Part shown: positions 7,649 to 16,800 of the stretch, one piece after another
How the letters are laid out: each line of letters starts with the position of its first letter
How positions within the stretch are numbered: position 1 is the stretch's first letter
NCBI GenBank assembly: GCA_001897745.1
Contig: MKUH01000001.1
Span: forward strand, 124,001 to 188,000
Source of the DNA: Candidatus Accumulibacter sp. 66-26
GTDB taxonomy: Bacteria > Pseudomonadota > Gammaproteobacteria > Burkholderiales > Rhodocyclaceae
Length of the DNA: 64,000 bases
Direction: 5' to 3'
The notes under the pieces: model-generated
The model's database searches: none
Seen by the model: the letters and a program-made list of their open reading frames with translations, nothing else
Told to the model about the DNA's origin: nothing
Translations under genes and position numbers: made by a program

Positions 7649-9949
7649 ATGAGTGCCGCCATCAACCTTGACGGTGCGCTTGCCGTCTTCTTCGTCGAAA
7701 GCCGCGACCTGCTCGCCGGCATGGAACAGGGACTGCAGGCGCTGGCCGGCGAAACCGACGCGCGCGAACAGCTCAACGCCATCTTTCGCGCCGCGCACAC
7801 CATCAAGGGATCGGCGGGTATCTTCGGACTCGCCGACATCGTGCATTTCACGCACGCCGTCGAGACCTTCCTGACCCAGGCGCGCGACGGCGGGCTGGCG
7901 CTCGCAGCGCCCGCCCTGGCGACGCTGCTGGATTGCCACGACCATCTGAACGACCTGATCGACAAGGCCGAGGGCGGCGAAGCGGTCGACGACGCGGCCC
8001 GCGCCGCCGGCGAAGCGCTGATCGGCGCCCTCTCCCGCCTGAGCGGCGGCGCGTCGCAGCCCGCCGGGCGCGACGGAGCGCCCTCCGGACGGGCGGACAA
8101 AGCACACGAACCACACGAAGCGGGCGCGAGGGATGCGCCGGGCGCCGACAGCCCGGCGGACGCGGTCGATGCGGCGGGCGATACCGTCGCCGCCGCGACC
8201 TGGCACATCTCGGTCCGCTTCGCGCCCGCCGTCCTGCGCAACGGCATGGACCCGGCCGGCATCATCCGCTACCTCGGCACGCTCGGCGAACTGGTGCACA
8301 TCGTCGGCCTGCCCGACGCGATGCCGGACGCCGAGACGATGGACCCGCGCGACTGCCATATCGGTTTCGAGATCGATCTGGACACCGACGCGGACAAGCG
8401 GACGATCGAGGACGCCTTCGAGTTCGTGCGCGACGACTGCCAGCTGCACATCCTGCCGCCGCACAGCCGCATCGCCGACTACGTCGCCCTGATCGCCGGG
8501 CAGGACGACGGTCCCGGACGCCTCGGCGAAATCCTCGTCGCGGCCGGCGCGCTGACGCCGAAGGAACTGGCGCAGGCGATGGAGATGCAGCGCCGGAGCC
8601 AGCCGCCCGGCGAACGCCCGCTCGGCGAGATTCTCGTCGCCGAGCAACGGGTCGCGCAGCCGGTCGTCGATGCCGCGCTCCAGCGCCAGAAGAGCGAGCG
8701 CCTGCGCCACGCCGGCGAAGGCTTCGTGCGGGTGCAGGCCGACAAGCTCGACAAGCTGATCAACCTCGTCAGCGAACTGGTGATCGCCGGCGCCTCCGCC
8801 AACCTGACGGCGCGCAGCCGCCGCGACGCCGTCCTGCAGGAAGCCACCTCGTCCATCGTCAGCCTCGTCGGCGACATCCGCGACTCGGCGCTGCAGCTGC
8901 GCATGGTGCAGATCGGCGAAACCTTCAACCGCTTCAACCGCGTCGTGCGCGACGTGTGCAAGGAGCTCGGCAAGGAGGTCGAACTCGTCGTCACCGGCGG
9001 CGAAACCGAACTCGACAAGTCCGTCGTCGAAAAGATCGGCGACCCGCTCATGCATCTCGTGCGCAACGCCATCGACCACGGCATCGAGACCGGCGAAGCG
9101 CGCCTGGCGCGCGGCAAGCCCGCGCGCGGCCGCCTGGAGCTGAAGGCCTACCACGACTCCGGCTGCATCGTCATCGAAGTGCTCGACGACGGCAACGGCC
9201 TCGACGGCGCGCGCATCCGCGCCAAGGCCGTCGAACGCGGCCTGCTCGCGCCCGAGCAGGCGCTCGCCGACGACGAACTCGCGCGCCTGATCTTCGAGCC
9301 CGGCTTCTCGACGGCGCAGATCGTCTCCAACATCTCCGGGCGGGGCGTCGGGATGGACGTCGTCAAGCGCAACATCGAGGCGCTGCGCGGCTCGGTCGAG
9401 GTGAAGAGCAGCCCCGGCGCCGGCTCGCGCTTCGTCATCCGCCTGCCGCTGACGCTGGCGATCATCGACGGCTTCCTGGTCGGCGTCGGCCATTCCCAGT
9501 ACGTCGTCCCGCTCGACCTCGTCGTCGAGTGCATCGAAGTCGACAGCGACGACTACCGCCGGCGCGGCGTCATCAACCTGCGCGGCGAAGTCCTGCCGTG
9601 CATGCGCCTGCGCGACCTGTTCGCGATCCCCGAGCGTGAACCCGCGCGCGCCAGCGCCGTCGTCGTGCGCTGCGCCGGGCGCAAGACCGGCATCGTCGTC
9701 GACCGCCTGCTGGGCGAGCTGCAGACGGTGATCAAGCCGCTCGGAAAGCTGCTCGGCTGCTCGTCCGGCATCAGCGGCTCGACCATTCTCGGCAGCGGCG
9801 AAGTCGGCCTGATCCTCGACGTCCCGGCCCTCATCCGCAGTTGCACCGCCGGCAGCGAAAGCGAACCGGGAACGCCGCCGCGCCAGCGGCGCGAAGGCGA
9901 AAGCCGGGCCGCCGGGCAGCATGCCTGCGCCGGCATGGCCGCCAGTTGA
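7649..9949 (+). CDS. cheA: Chemotaxis histidine kinase CheA with an MshEN-like insert
   Basis: The 766-residue protein carries an Hpt domain (His50 in AAHTIKGSAGIFG), a variable Ala-rich linker (about 130-185), a P2-like segment (about 187-275), then a paired repeat at residues 291-347 described in the findings. It continues with the P3 dimerisation helix pair (DKLDKLINLVSELVI), a P4 HATPase (N box HLVRNAIDHGIE, DDGNGLD, GRGVGMDVVK) and a P5 CheW-like domain (about 600-735) with a polar C-terminal tail. It should phosphorylate the CheY encoded upstream in complex with CheW and the MCPs. GGAAG precedes the ATG by about 7 nt, and the gene lies 13 bp after the STAS gene. Confidence 0.95.
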   Translation: MSAAINLDGALAVFFVESRDLLAGMEQGLQALAGETDAREQLNAIFRAAHTIKGSAGIFGLADIVHFTHAVETFLTQARDGGLALAAPALATLLDCHDHLNDLIDKAEGGEAVDDAARAAGEALIGALSRLSGGASQPAGRDGAPSGRADKAHEPHEAGARDAPGADSPADAVDAAGDTVAAATWHISVRFAPAVLRNGMDPAGIIRYLGTLGELVHIVGLPDAMPDAETMDPRDCHIGFEIDLDTDADKRTIEDAFEFVRDDCQLHILPPHSRIADYVALIAGQDDGPGRLGEILVAAGALTPKELAQAMEMQRRSQPPGERPLGEILVAEQRVAQPVVDAALQRQKSERLRHAGEGFVRVQADKLDKLINLVSELVIAGASANLTARSRRDAVLQEATSSIVSLVGDIRDSALQLRMVQIGETFNRFNRVVRDVCKELGKEVELVVTGGETELDKSVVEKIGDPLMHLVRNAIDHGIETGEARLARGKPARGRLELKAYHDSGCIVIEVLDDGNGLDGARIRAKAVERGLLAPEQALADDELARLIFEPGFSTAQIVSNISGRGVGMDVVKRNIEALRGSVEVKSSPGAGSRFVIRLPLTLAIIDGFLVGVGHSQYVVPLDLVVECIEVDSDDYRRRGVINLRGEVLPCMRLRDLFAIPEREPARASAVVVRCAGRKTGIVVDRLLGELQTVIKPLGKLLGCSSGISGSTILGSGEVGLILDVPALIRSCTAGSESEPGTPPRQRREGESRAAGQHACAGMAAS

Positions 9950-9976
9950 ACGTCCGATCCATCTCAAGGAGTCATC

Positions 9977-12151
9977 ATGTTGAAGAACCTGCGCATCGGC
10001 ACCCGCCTCGGCATCGGCTACGCCCTCATCGGCCTCTTCCTGATCGTCGTCGCGCTCATCGGCATCGTCCGCGTGTCGACCATCAGCGAACGCCTGCACC
10101 TGATCGTCGATGAGCGTTTCGCCAAGACCGTCTGGGCCAACAAGATCATCGACGGGCTCAACCTCGTCGCGTCGGCGGCCAAGAACGGGCTGATCCTCAA
10201 GAACGAGGAAGAGATCAGGAAGGAGATGGCGCAGATAGATCAGGCGCGAAGCACCATCCAGGAGAGTTTCGACCGGCTCGAAAAAGCCTCGACCGCGCCC
10301 GAAGAGAGCGGCCTGATGAAAAAACTGCACAGCGAGCGCACGCTGTATATCGCTTCGCTCAACCGCTATCTCGAGCACTACAAGGGCGGCAGGCACGAGC
10401 AGGCGGTCGGCGAGATGCTGAGCGCGCTCGGTCCGCAACAGCATCGCTACATGGCGGCGATCGAAGAGGTGATCGCCTACCAGACCGAAACGATGAAGAA
10501 GGAAGGCGAGCTGACCACGCTGCTCGCGACCGATACGCGCAACCAGCTGATCGCGCTGGCGGGCATCGCCGTCGCGCTCTCCGCCCTGCTCGGCGTCCTG
10601 ATCACGCGCGGCATCACCCGCCCCGTCGCACTCTCGCTCGAAGCGGCGACGCGCATCGCCCAGGGCGACCTTTCGAAGGACCTCAAGGCCGACGGCAACG
10701 ACGAGATCGGCAAGCTGGTCGCCGCCATGCAGACCATGCAGGTCAGCATCCGCGCGCTGGCGGAAGAGGCGCAGTCGCTCGCCGCCGCCACCGTGGACGG
10801 CAGGCTCGCGGTGCGCGCCGACGCCGACCGGCACACCGGCGACTACCGCAAGGTCATCCAGGGGATGAACGATGCGATCGGCGCGGCGATCGCGCCGCTC
10901 AACAAGGCCACCGACCTGATCTCCCGGATCGCGCAGGGCGACATCCCGCCGGTCAACGGCACCGAGGAAAGGGGCGACTTCAACATCCTCCGCAACGCCT
11001 TCAACACGGCCAGCGAAGCGATCCGGCGCCTGCTCGCCGACGCCGAGACGCTGGCCCACGCGGCGGTCGCCGGAACGCTCGAAACGCGGGCCGACAGCGG
11101 GCGCCACGAGGGCGACTTCCGCAAGATCATCGACGGCCTGAACCGGGTGATGGAAGCGGTCGCGGCACCGGTCACCGAGGTCAAGCGGACGATGGCCGCC
11201 GTCGAGCGCGGCGACCTCAGCCAGCGCATCGAGATGGAATGCCAGGGCGATTTCCGGCAGTTGCGCGACGCGGTGAACAACACCGTCTCCCGCCTCGCCG
11301 AAACCATCGAGCAGGTGCGCAGCACGGCCGACAGCCTGGCCGGCGCCTCCGAGCAGGTGTCGACGACCGCCCAGTCGCTCTCGCAGTCGTCGTCGGAACA
11401 GGCGGCGAGCGTCGAGGAGACGACCTCGTCGATCGAGCAGATGACCGCGTCGATCGCGCAGAACACCGAAAACTCCAAGGTCACCGACGCGATGGCCGCC
11501 AAGGCGGCGAAGGAGGCCAGCGAAGGCGGCGAGGCGGTGCACGGGACGGTCGAGGCGATGAAGCAGATCGCCGGCAAGATTTCGATCATCGACGACATCG
11601 CCTACCAGACCAACCTGCTGGCGCTCAACGCGGCGATCGAGGGCGCGCGCGCCGGCGAGCACGGCAAGGGCTTCGCCGTCGTCGCCGCCGAGGTGCGCAA
11701 GCTGGCCGAGCGCAGCCAGATCGCGGCACAGGAGATCGGCGAACTCGCCAACGGCTCGACGCAAACCGCCGAGCGCGCCGGCAAGCTGATTTCGGAGATC
11801 GTCCCGTCGATCCGCAAGACCTCGGATCTGGTGCAGGAAATCGCCTCGGCGTCGCAGGAGCAATCGGTCGGCGTCTCGCAGATCAACCAGGCGATGGGCC
11901 AGCTCAACGCCACCACGCAGCAGAACGCCTCGTCGTCGCAGCAACTCGCATCCACGGCGGAAGAGATGTCCTCGCAGGCCGAGAACCTGCAGCAGCTGAT
12001 GGCCTTCTTCAAGCTGGAGACGGCCGCCTACGTCCGCGTCGGCGCGGCGCCGGCCGAAAACGCCGGCCGCCGCACGGCGGGCAGAACGCGCCCGGCGGCC
12101 GTCGCCCTCGTCGGCGAAGCGGCCAGCGCCGCGCATTTCCAGCGTTTCTAG
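9977..12151 (+). CDS. Poly-HAMP methyl-accepting chemotaxis protein
   Basis: The 724-residue transducer has a first membrane segment at about 11-31, a four-helix-bundle-like periplasmic domain of about 155 residues, and a second membrane segment at about 189-209. A canonical HAMP follows ([21 protein letters not shown]), then several HAMP-like units recognisable by repeated GDY/GDF and IAPLNKA / VTEVKRTM segments, reaching about residue 440. The signalling domain has the conserved tip ([20 protein letters not shown], then [14 protein letters not shown]). Two near-identical HDGDYRK-like boxes show internal repetition of the HAMP array. No CheR-binding pentapeptide is seen at the C-terminus. 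AAGGAG precedes the start. The ligand is unknown. Confidence 0.94.
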   Translation: MLKNLRIGTRLGIGYALIGLFLIVVALIGIVRVSTISERLHLIVDERFAKTVWANKIIDGLNLVASAAKNGLILKNEEEIRKEMAQIDQARSTIQESFDRLEKASTAPEESGLMKKLHSERTLYIASLNRYLEHYKGGRHEQAVGEMLSALGPQQHRYMAAIEEVIAYQTETMKKEGELTTLLATDTRNQLIALAGIAVALSALLGVLITRGITRPVALSLEAATRIAQGDLSKDLKADGNDEIGKLVAAMQTMQVSIRALAEEAQSLAAATVDGRLAVRADADRHTGDYRKVIQGMNDAIGAAIAPLNKATDLISRIAQGDIPPVNGTEERGDFNILRNAFNTASEAIRRLLADAETLAHAAVAGTLETRADSGRHEGDFRKIIDGLNRVMEAVAAPVTEVKRTMAAVERGDLSQRIEMECQGDFRQLRDAVNNTVSRLAETIEQVRSTADSLAGASEQVSTTAQSLSQSSSEQAASVEETTSSIEQMTASIAQNTENSKVTDAMAAKAAKEASEGGEAVHGTVEAMKQIAGKISIIDDIAYQTNLLALNAAIEGARAGEHGKGFAVVAAEVRKLAERSQIAAQEIGELANGSTQTAERAGKLISEIVPSIRKTSDLVQEIASASQEQSVGVSQINQAMGQLNATTQQNASSSQQLASTAEEMSSQAENLQQLMAFFKLETAAYVRVGAAPAENAGRRTAGRTRPAAVALVGEAASAAHFQRF

Positions 12152-12160
12152 GAGGCGGCC

Positions 12161-12715
12161 ATGAGTCCCGCGATTGCCCTGACGGCGGAGACGGCGCCGC
12201 CCGCCGCGGAAGGCGCGCCGGCGAACCAGCAGCACCTGGCCTTTGCGCTGGCCGGCGAAGTCTTCGCCATCGAAATCCTGTGCATCAAGGAAATCATCAG
12301 CTACGGCCAGCTCACCCGGGTCCCCACCCTGCCGCCCTTCGTGCGCGGGGTCATCAACCTGCGCGGCAGCGTGGTCCCGGTGATCGACCTCGCCGCGCGC
12401 TTCGGCCGGGACCCCACCGAAATCGCCCGGCGCACCTGCATCGTCATCATCGAAGCCGAGGACGGCCACGAATTCGGCCTGATGGTCGACGCGGTCAACG
12501 AAGTGGTCGACATTCCCGCCGCGCAGATCGAGCCGCCGCCCGCCTTCGGCGGCGGCATCCGCTCCGACTTCATCCGCGGCATGGGCAAGCTCAACGAACG
12601 TTTCGCGATCATCCTCGACCTCGACCGGGTGCTGTCGCTGGACGAAATGGCGATGCTCGCATCCGGCACGGCCAGTCCGGCGATGGCGGGCGAGCCGGCT
12701 GCCCGCGCGGCCTGA
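12161..12715 (+). CDS. cheW: Chemotaxis coupling protein CheW
   Basis: A single CheW domain (184 residues) with the expected AFALAGEVFAIEI, IKEIISY, PFVRGVINLRG and VPVIDLAARFG features. It couples MCPs to the CheA P5 domain. An N-terminal Ala/Pro-rich extension of about 20 residues and a short Ala-rich tail flank the domain. AGGAGG lies just before the ATG and overlaps the end of the MCP gene 9 bp upstream, consistent with operon expression. Confidence 0.95.
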   Translation: MSPAIALTAETAPPAAEGAPANQQHLAFALAGEVFAIEILCIKEIISYGQLTRVPTLPPFVRGVINLRGSVVPVIDLAARFGRDPTEIARRTCIVIIEAEDGHEFGLMVDAVNEVVDIPAAQIEPPPAFGGGIRSDFIRGMGKLNERFAIILDLDRVLSLDEMAMLASGTASPAMAGEPAARAA

Positions 12716-12725
12716 GGACGCGGCG

Positions 12726-13619
12726 ATGGCGAATCCGGACATGACCGCCGCAGCGCCCGGCACGGCCCCCGCCGCCGCCGGCGAGGCCGCCTGGGACTCC
12801 CTCGTCGGCGCCTTTTCCGACCGGGATTTCGCCGGCTTCCGCGACTTCATCATGAACGCGGCGGGCATCAGTCTGTCGGCGCAGAAGAAGAATCTGGTCG
12901 TCAGCCGCCTCGGGCGGCGCCTGAAGCTCACCGGTTGCCGGAATTTCTCCGACTACCATCGGCTGATCACCTCCGGACAGGCACCGGAAGAGGCGCAGAC
13001 GGCGATCGACCTGCTCACCACCAACGAAACCCATTTCTTCCGCGAACCGCAGCACTTTGCCGAACTGCGCCGGCAACTGGCGGCGCGCCGCCAGCCGGGA
13101 TGGACGGCGCGCGTCTGGAGCGCCGCCTCGTCGACCGGCGAGGAGGCCTACAGCATCGCCATGACGCTCGCGGAAACGCTGGGGCAGACGGCACCCTGGG
13201 AGGTGTTCGCCTCGGACATCTCGCGCCGCGTCCTGCAGCAGGCGGTGAGCGGCCTCTACGGCATGGCGCGCGCCCGGGAAATCCCCCCCGAGCTGCTGCG
13301 GCGCTACTGTCTCAAGGGGTCCGGTCCGTTCGCGGGACAGCTGCAGATCGATCAGGCGCTGCGCCAGCGGGTCAGCTTCATGCAGGTGAACCTGACCCGG
13401 GCGCTGCCGCAGATCGGCCCCTTCGACGTCATCTTCCTGCGCAACGTGATGATCTACTTCGATCTCCAGACCAAGCAGCAGGTGGTCGCCCGCCTGCTCG
13501 AAAAACTGCAGCCCGGCGGCCTCTTCATCGTCGGTCACGCCGAGACGCTGTTCGGCGTGACCGACCGCCTGGAGATGATCGCCCCCACCGTATACCTCCT
13601 GCCGGAGCGGCAGGCTTGA
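12726..13619 (+). CDS. cheR: Chemotaxis protein methyltransferase CheR
   Basis: The 297-residue protein has the N-terminal helical CheR domain (FRDFIMNAAGISLS) and the SAM-dependent methyltransferase domain with TTNETHFFRE, WSAASSTGEEAYSIA (SAM loop) and LRNVMIYFD. It would methylate glutamates of the two MCPs of this operon using SAM. It begins 10 bp after cheW with GAGGA upstream. The usual partner esterase gene cheB, often placed just after cheR or cheD, is not present in this window. Confidence 0.95.
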   Translation: MANPDMTAAAPGTAPAAAGEAAWDSLVGAFSDRDFAGFRDFIMNAAGISLSAQKKNLVVSRLGRRLKLTGCRNFSDYHRLITSGQAPEEAQTAIDLLTTNETHFFREPQHFAELRRQLAARRQPGWTARVWSAASSTGEEAYSIAMTLAETLGQTAPWEVFASDISRRVLQQAVSGLYGMARAREIPPELLRRYCLKGSGPFAGQLQIDQALRQRVSFMQVNLTRALPQIGPFDVIFLRNVMIYFDLQTKQQVVARLLEKLQPGGLFIVGHAETLFGVTDRLEMIAPTVYLLPERQA

Positions 13620-13719
13620 GCTCCAGCGCATCGCCGGCCGTATCGCCCGCCGGCGCACCGATGCGGCCGGCCCGCTCCCCCGCCGGCGCGCGGAGCGACC
13701 GCTCCGGCGGGGGATATGC

Positions 13720-15591
13720 ATGCACGCCGGCCCGGCCTGCGCCCCTGCGATGAACACGCCCGCCACCGGAGCCTTCGCGGTCGACGCCTGCCTCGCCGCC
13801 GTCGTCGAAGCGATCGCCGACCCCCTGCTCGTGATCGGCACCGACTATCGCATCCTGCTCAGCAACCGCGCCGCGCGCGAAGTCTACGGCCTCGTCTTCG
13901 ACGCCGACGGACGGGCCGGCCAGCCCTGTCACCTCGCCATCCACGGCCGCCCGGCGCCGTGCCACACCTACCGCACGCCGCCGCCCGGCGCGCTGCCGCC
14001 GGGGCCGGAAATGCTGGTCCAGCTACCCGCCGGCGACCTGCTCCCGGTCTGCCCGCTGATCCTGCGTCCCGACGCCAACGCCTGCCTGCGCAGCACGCAA
14101 CGCCAGCGCACGCGCGCCGGCGAACGCCTGTTCGAGATTTCGGCGGGACCGCTGCGGCTCGCGGACGGCAGCTTCGCCGGCATCGTCGAGGTCGCACGCG
14201 ACGTGACGACGCGCGCCCAGGCCGAAGGCATGATCGAGTATTTCGCCTACCACGATCAGCTCACCGGCCTGCCCAACCGCCTGCTGCTGCAGGAGCGCTT
14301 CGCGCAGGCGCGCCGGCGGGCGGAGCTAAAGGGCGGCGGACTGGCGATGCTCTTCATCGACATCGACCGCTTCAAGACGATCAACGACACGCTCGGCCAC
14401 GCCGCCGGCGACGCGCTGCTGCGCGAGGTCGTCGGCCGCCTGCGCGAGCACGCCGGCGAATCCGACACGATCTGCCGACTGGGGGCCGACGAATTCCTCG
14501 TCCTCCTCGCCGACGGCGCGGCCGGGGCCGGGGAAAGCGCCCGCCGCCTGCTGCGCAGCCTCGACGCCCCCTTCTCCATCGAGGGCCACGTCCTGCACAG
14601 CTCGGCGAGCATCGGCGTCAGCCTCTACCCGGACGACGGCGACGATTTCGCCGGCCTGCTCAAGGCCGCCGACATCGCCATGTACTCGGCGAAGGCCGCC
14701 GGACGCAACGCCATCCGCTTCTTCGACGCCGGAATGAGCGCCGGCTCCGCCGAGCGCCTGCGCATGCAGCAACTCCTGCGCGAAGCCCTGGCGCGCAAGG
14801 AACTGCATCTCCACTACCAGCCGCAGTTCGACCTCGCCGACACGCGCCTGGTCGGCGTCGAAGCGCTCCTGCGCTGGCAATCCCCCGAACTCGGCGCCGT
14901 TCCGCCCGACCGCTTCATCCCGCTCGCCGAAGACTCCGGCCTGATCGTCCCGATCGGCCGCTGGGTCCTGACCGAAGCCTGCCGGCAGGCCGTCGCCTGG
15001 CAGGAGGAAGGACTGCCGCCGCTGGTCATGGCGGTGAATCTCTCGGCGATCCAGTTCGCGCGCAGCGACGTCGCCGGCAGCGTCGCCGAAGTCCTCGCCG
15101 AAACCGGCCTGGCGCCGGCGCTGCTCGAACTCGAACTCACCGAATCCGTCCTGCTGCAGGACGACGCCAGCGTCGGCGCCGCGATCTGCAAGATCAAGGC
15201 CCTCGGCGTCCGCCTCGCGATCGACGACTTCGGCACCGGCTATTCCTCGCTCAGCTACCTCAAACGCTTCGCCGCCCACCGCCTGAAGATCGACCGCTCC
15301 TTCGTGCGCGACATGGTTTCCGACCTCGAGGACGCGACCCTCGTGCGCGCCATCATCCAGATGGCGAACGCGCTGAACATGTCGACCATCGCCGAAGGCG
15401 TGGAAGACGGCGCGCAGGCGGCGATGCTCGTCCGCGAAGGCTGCGCGAGCGCGCAGGGCTACCTGTTCGGACGCCCCGCACCGGCCGCCGAAACCGGCGC
15501 CCTGCTCCGCCGGCACGCCTCCCCGGCCCTCGCCCAGCGGAGCCTGCCCCTGCTTTTCATCGGACAGGCAGAGCAGGCCGCGAGCGATTGA
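13720..15591 (+). CDS. PAS-GGDEF(degenerate)-EAL signalling protein
   Basis: The 623-residue protein has a PAS domain (about 20-165) containing CHLAIHGRPAPCH and a later VCPL, a Cys/His arrangement seen in a subclass of thiol-rich PAS domains. A GGDEF domain follows (YHDQLTGLPNRLL, DIDRFKTINDTLGH), but the catalytic loop reads GADEF. The EAL domain is complete (VEALLRW, ELTES, DDFGTGYSSLSYL, IAEGVED). The likely net activity is c-di-GMP hydrolysis, with the GADEF domain regulatory or weakly active. I took the ATG at 13720, preceded by GGGGG; an in-frame ATG at 13750 is the alternative. It lies 100 bp after cheR and may be read from the same operon, linking chemosensing with c-di-GMP. Confidence 0.92.
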   Translation: MHAGPACAPAMNTPATGAFAVDACLAAVVEAIADPLLVIGTDYRILLSNRAAREVYGLVFDADGRAGQPCHLAIHGRPAPCHTYRTPPPGALPPGPEMLVQLPAGDLLPVCPLILRPDANACLRSTQRQRTRAGERLFEISAGPLRLADGSFAGIVEVARDVTTRAQAEGMIEYFAYHDQLTGLPNRLLLQERFAQARRRAELKGGGLAMLFIDIDRFKTINDTLGHAAGDALLREVVGRLREHAGESDTICRLGADEFLVLLADGAAGAGESARRLLRSLDAPFSIEGHVLHSSASIGVSLYPDDGDDFAGLLKAADIAMYSAKAAGRNAIRFFDAGMSAGSAERLRMQQLLREALARKELHLHYQPQFDLADTRLVGVEALLRWQSPELGAVPPDRFIPLAEDSGLIVPIGRWVLTEACRQAVAWQEEGLPPLVMAVNLSAIQFARSDVAGSVAEVLAETGLAPALLELELTESVLLQDDASVGAAICKIKALGVRLAIDDFGTGYSSLSYLKRFAAHRLKIDRSFVRDMVSDLEDATLVRAIIQMANALNMSTIAEGVEDGAQAAMLVREGCASAQGYLFGRPAPAAETGALLRRHASPALAQRSLPLLFIGQAEQAASD

Positions 15592-15957
15592 TCTGCATGG
15601 GCTTCCCCGGCTGCCGATAATGCCGCCCGCTTCCTCACTTCCGGAAAATCCATGCGCATGCGGCTCATCAGCCTGCCGGAGGGATCGCCACATTTTTTTG
15701 CGACATGGCGGCAACGGAATCTGGAACGAATCGAACGGGCCGCGGCATTCGCAATGTGCCTCCTCACACGCCGGCCGCCCGGTCCGCAATTACAGCCCGG
15801 ACGCGGCTCCGTCGCTTCCGGCTCACCACCGCAGCGGCCCGAATTCCGGGCCATGCGGCGCGGGCGATCCGGACGGCGCGCAACAAGAATGCTGACCTGA
15901 AGCCTGCTTTGTAGTAGCCTTCCCGCCCTTTTCGTCTTTCTTTCAACGCATTACCGA
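15592..15957. other. Intergenic region, 366 bp, no gene seen
   Basis: Three overlapping short frames here are Arg/Pro-rich and look like chance ORFs of GC-rich DNA. A run of seven T at about 15693-15699 is not preceded by a convincing stem. The end of the region (15905-15957) is more AT-rich and may contain the promoter of the following four-gene cluster, but no clear -35/-10 was identified. Confidence 0.5.
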
Positions 15958-16800
15958 ATGAAAAGATCCTTGCCGCGCACAGGCTTCAACCGTTCCCGGC
16001 TCATTCACCTTCTCGCCGACCCGGCCATCGAGGATGTGGCCGAGTCGAAACAGTCCTTTGCCGAAAGACTGAGCCACTGGCTGAAGCTCGGCGACGCCAT
16101 CGCGCTCTCCGGCGCGCTCGGCGCCGGCCTTCCCGCGCCGACGGCGGACGCGGCGCCGGCGAGCGCCGGGGACGCTGCGCGCCAGGAACGTATGCAGGGA
16201 ATCGCACTGGAACTGGCTCAGGAATTCGCGCGCGTGCGCGCCACACTGGCCGACTCCATCGCGGCGGACGGGGTGGCGGAGGCGGAGCGGGGAACGGAGC
16301 GGGCACGGGTGAAGCTGCCCTTCCCTTCGCCCAGCGCGTCGATCGACAGCGCGGGCGACTACCTGCCCTACCGGCGCTACCATCTCGCCCACCAGCGCGA
16401 GATGGAATCGGGCGTCGGCCAGCTGCGCGCCGGCGTGCGCCAGGCGCTGGCGCGGCGCTCCCCGGCGCTGCAGCGGCTGGCCGCCGTCGACGCCGCGCTG
16501 GGCAAGGCGCTGGCCGAGCGCGAACGCGACCTGCTCGCGAGCGTCCCCCAGCTGCTCGAAAAGCGCTTCGCGCAACTGTACGAAACCCACCGGCAAACGC
16601 TCGCCGGAACGCGGCCGGCGGATACGGCGGAGACGGCGGAGATACCGGATACGCCGGAACGCTGGCTGCAAGCGGGCGGCTGGCTGGCGGAATTCCGCCG
16701 CGAACTGCGTACCGTGCTGCTCGCCGAACTGGACCTTCGCCTGCAGCCGGTCGCCGGACTGATAGACGCATTCAGCAATGAGGTAACTCCGTCACAATGA
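15958..16800 (+). CDS. DUF3348 family protein, first gene of a motor-like cluster
   Basis: The 280-residue soluble protein begins with RTGFNRSRLIHLLADPAIED and SFAERLSHWLKLGDAIALS, which match my memory of the DUF3348 family of betaproteobacteria. It is predicted helical, Ala/Arg/Glu-rich, without signal peptide or membrane segment, and has a low-complexity patch around residues 55-75. The stop overlaps the next start (ATGA), indicating coupling to the MotA-like gene. Members of DUF3348 regularly precede DUF802, OmpA-like and DUF2894 genes; no biochemical function is known. I infer a cytoplasmic partner of the membrane motor encoded downstream. Confidence 0.82.
   Translation: MKRSLPRTGFNRSRLIHLLADPAIEDVAESKQSFAERLSHWLKLGDAIALSGALGAGLPAPTADAAPASAGDAARQERMQGIALELAQEFARVRATLADSIAADGVAEAERGTERARVKLPFPSPSASIDSAGDYLPYRRYHLAHQREMESGVGQLRAGVRQALARRSPALQRLAAVDAALGKALAERERDLLASVPQLLEKRFAQLYETHRQTLAGTRPADTAETAEIPDTPERWLQAGGWLAEFRRELRTVLLAELDLRLQPVAGLIDAFSNEVTPSQ

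Noticed and set aside
7544-12931. A 1795-codon open frame on the minus strand opposite the chemotaxis genes
   Set aside because: It is rich in Arg, Asp, Gly and Ala without domains, and runs exactly antisense to well-recognised cheA, MCP and cheW; such frames are common in high-GC DNA.
15620-15914. Short plus-strand ORFs between the EAL gene and the DUF3348 gene
   Set aside because: Three overlapping frames of similar length, biased composition, no ribosome-binding sites.
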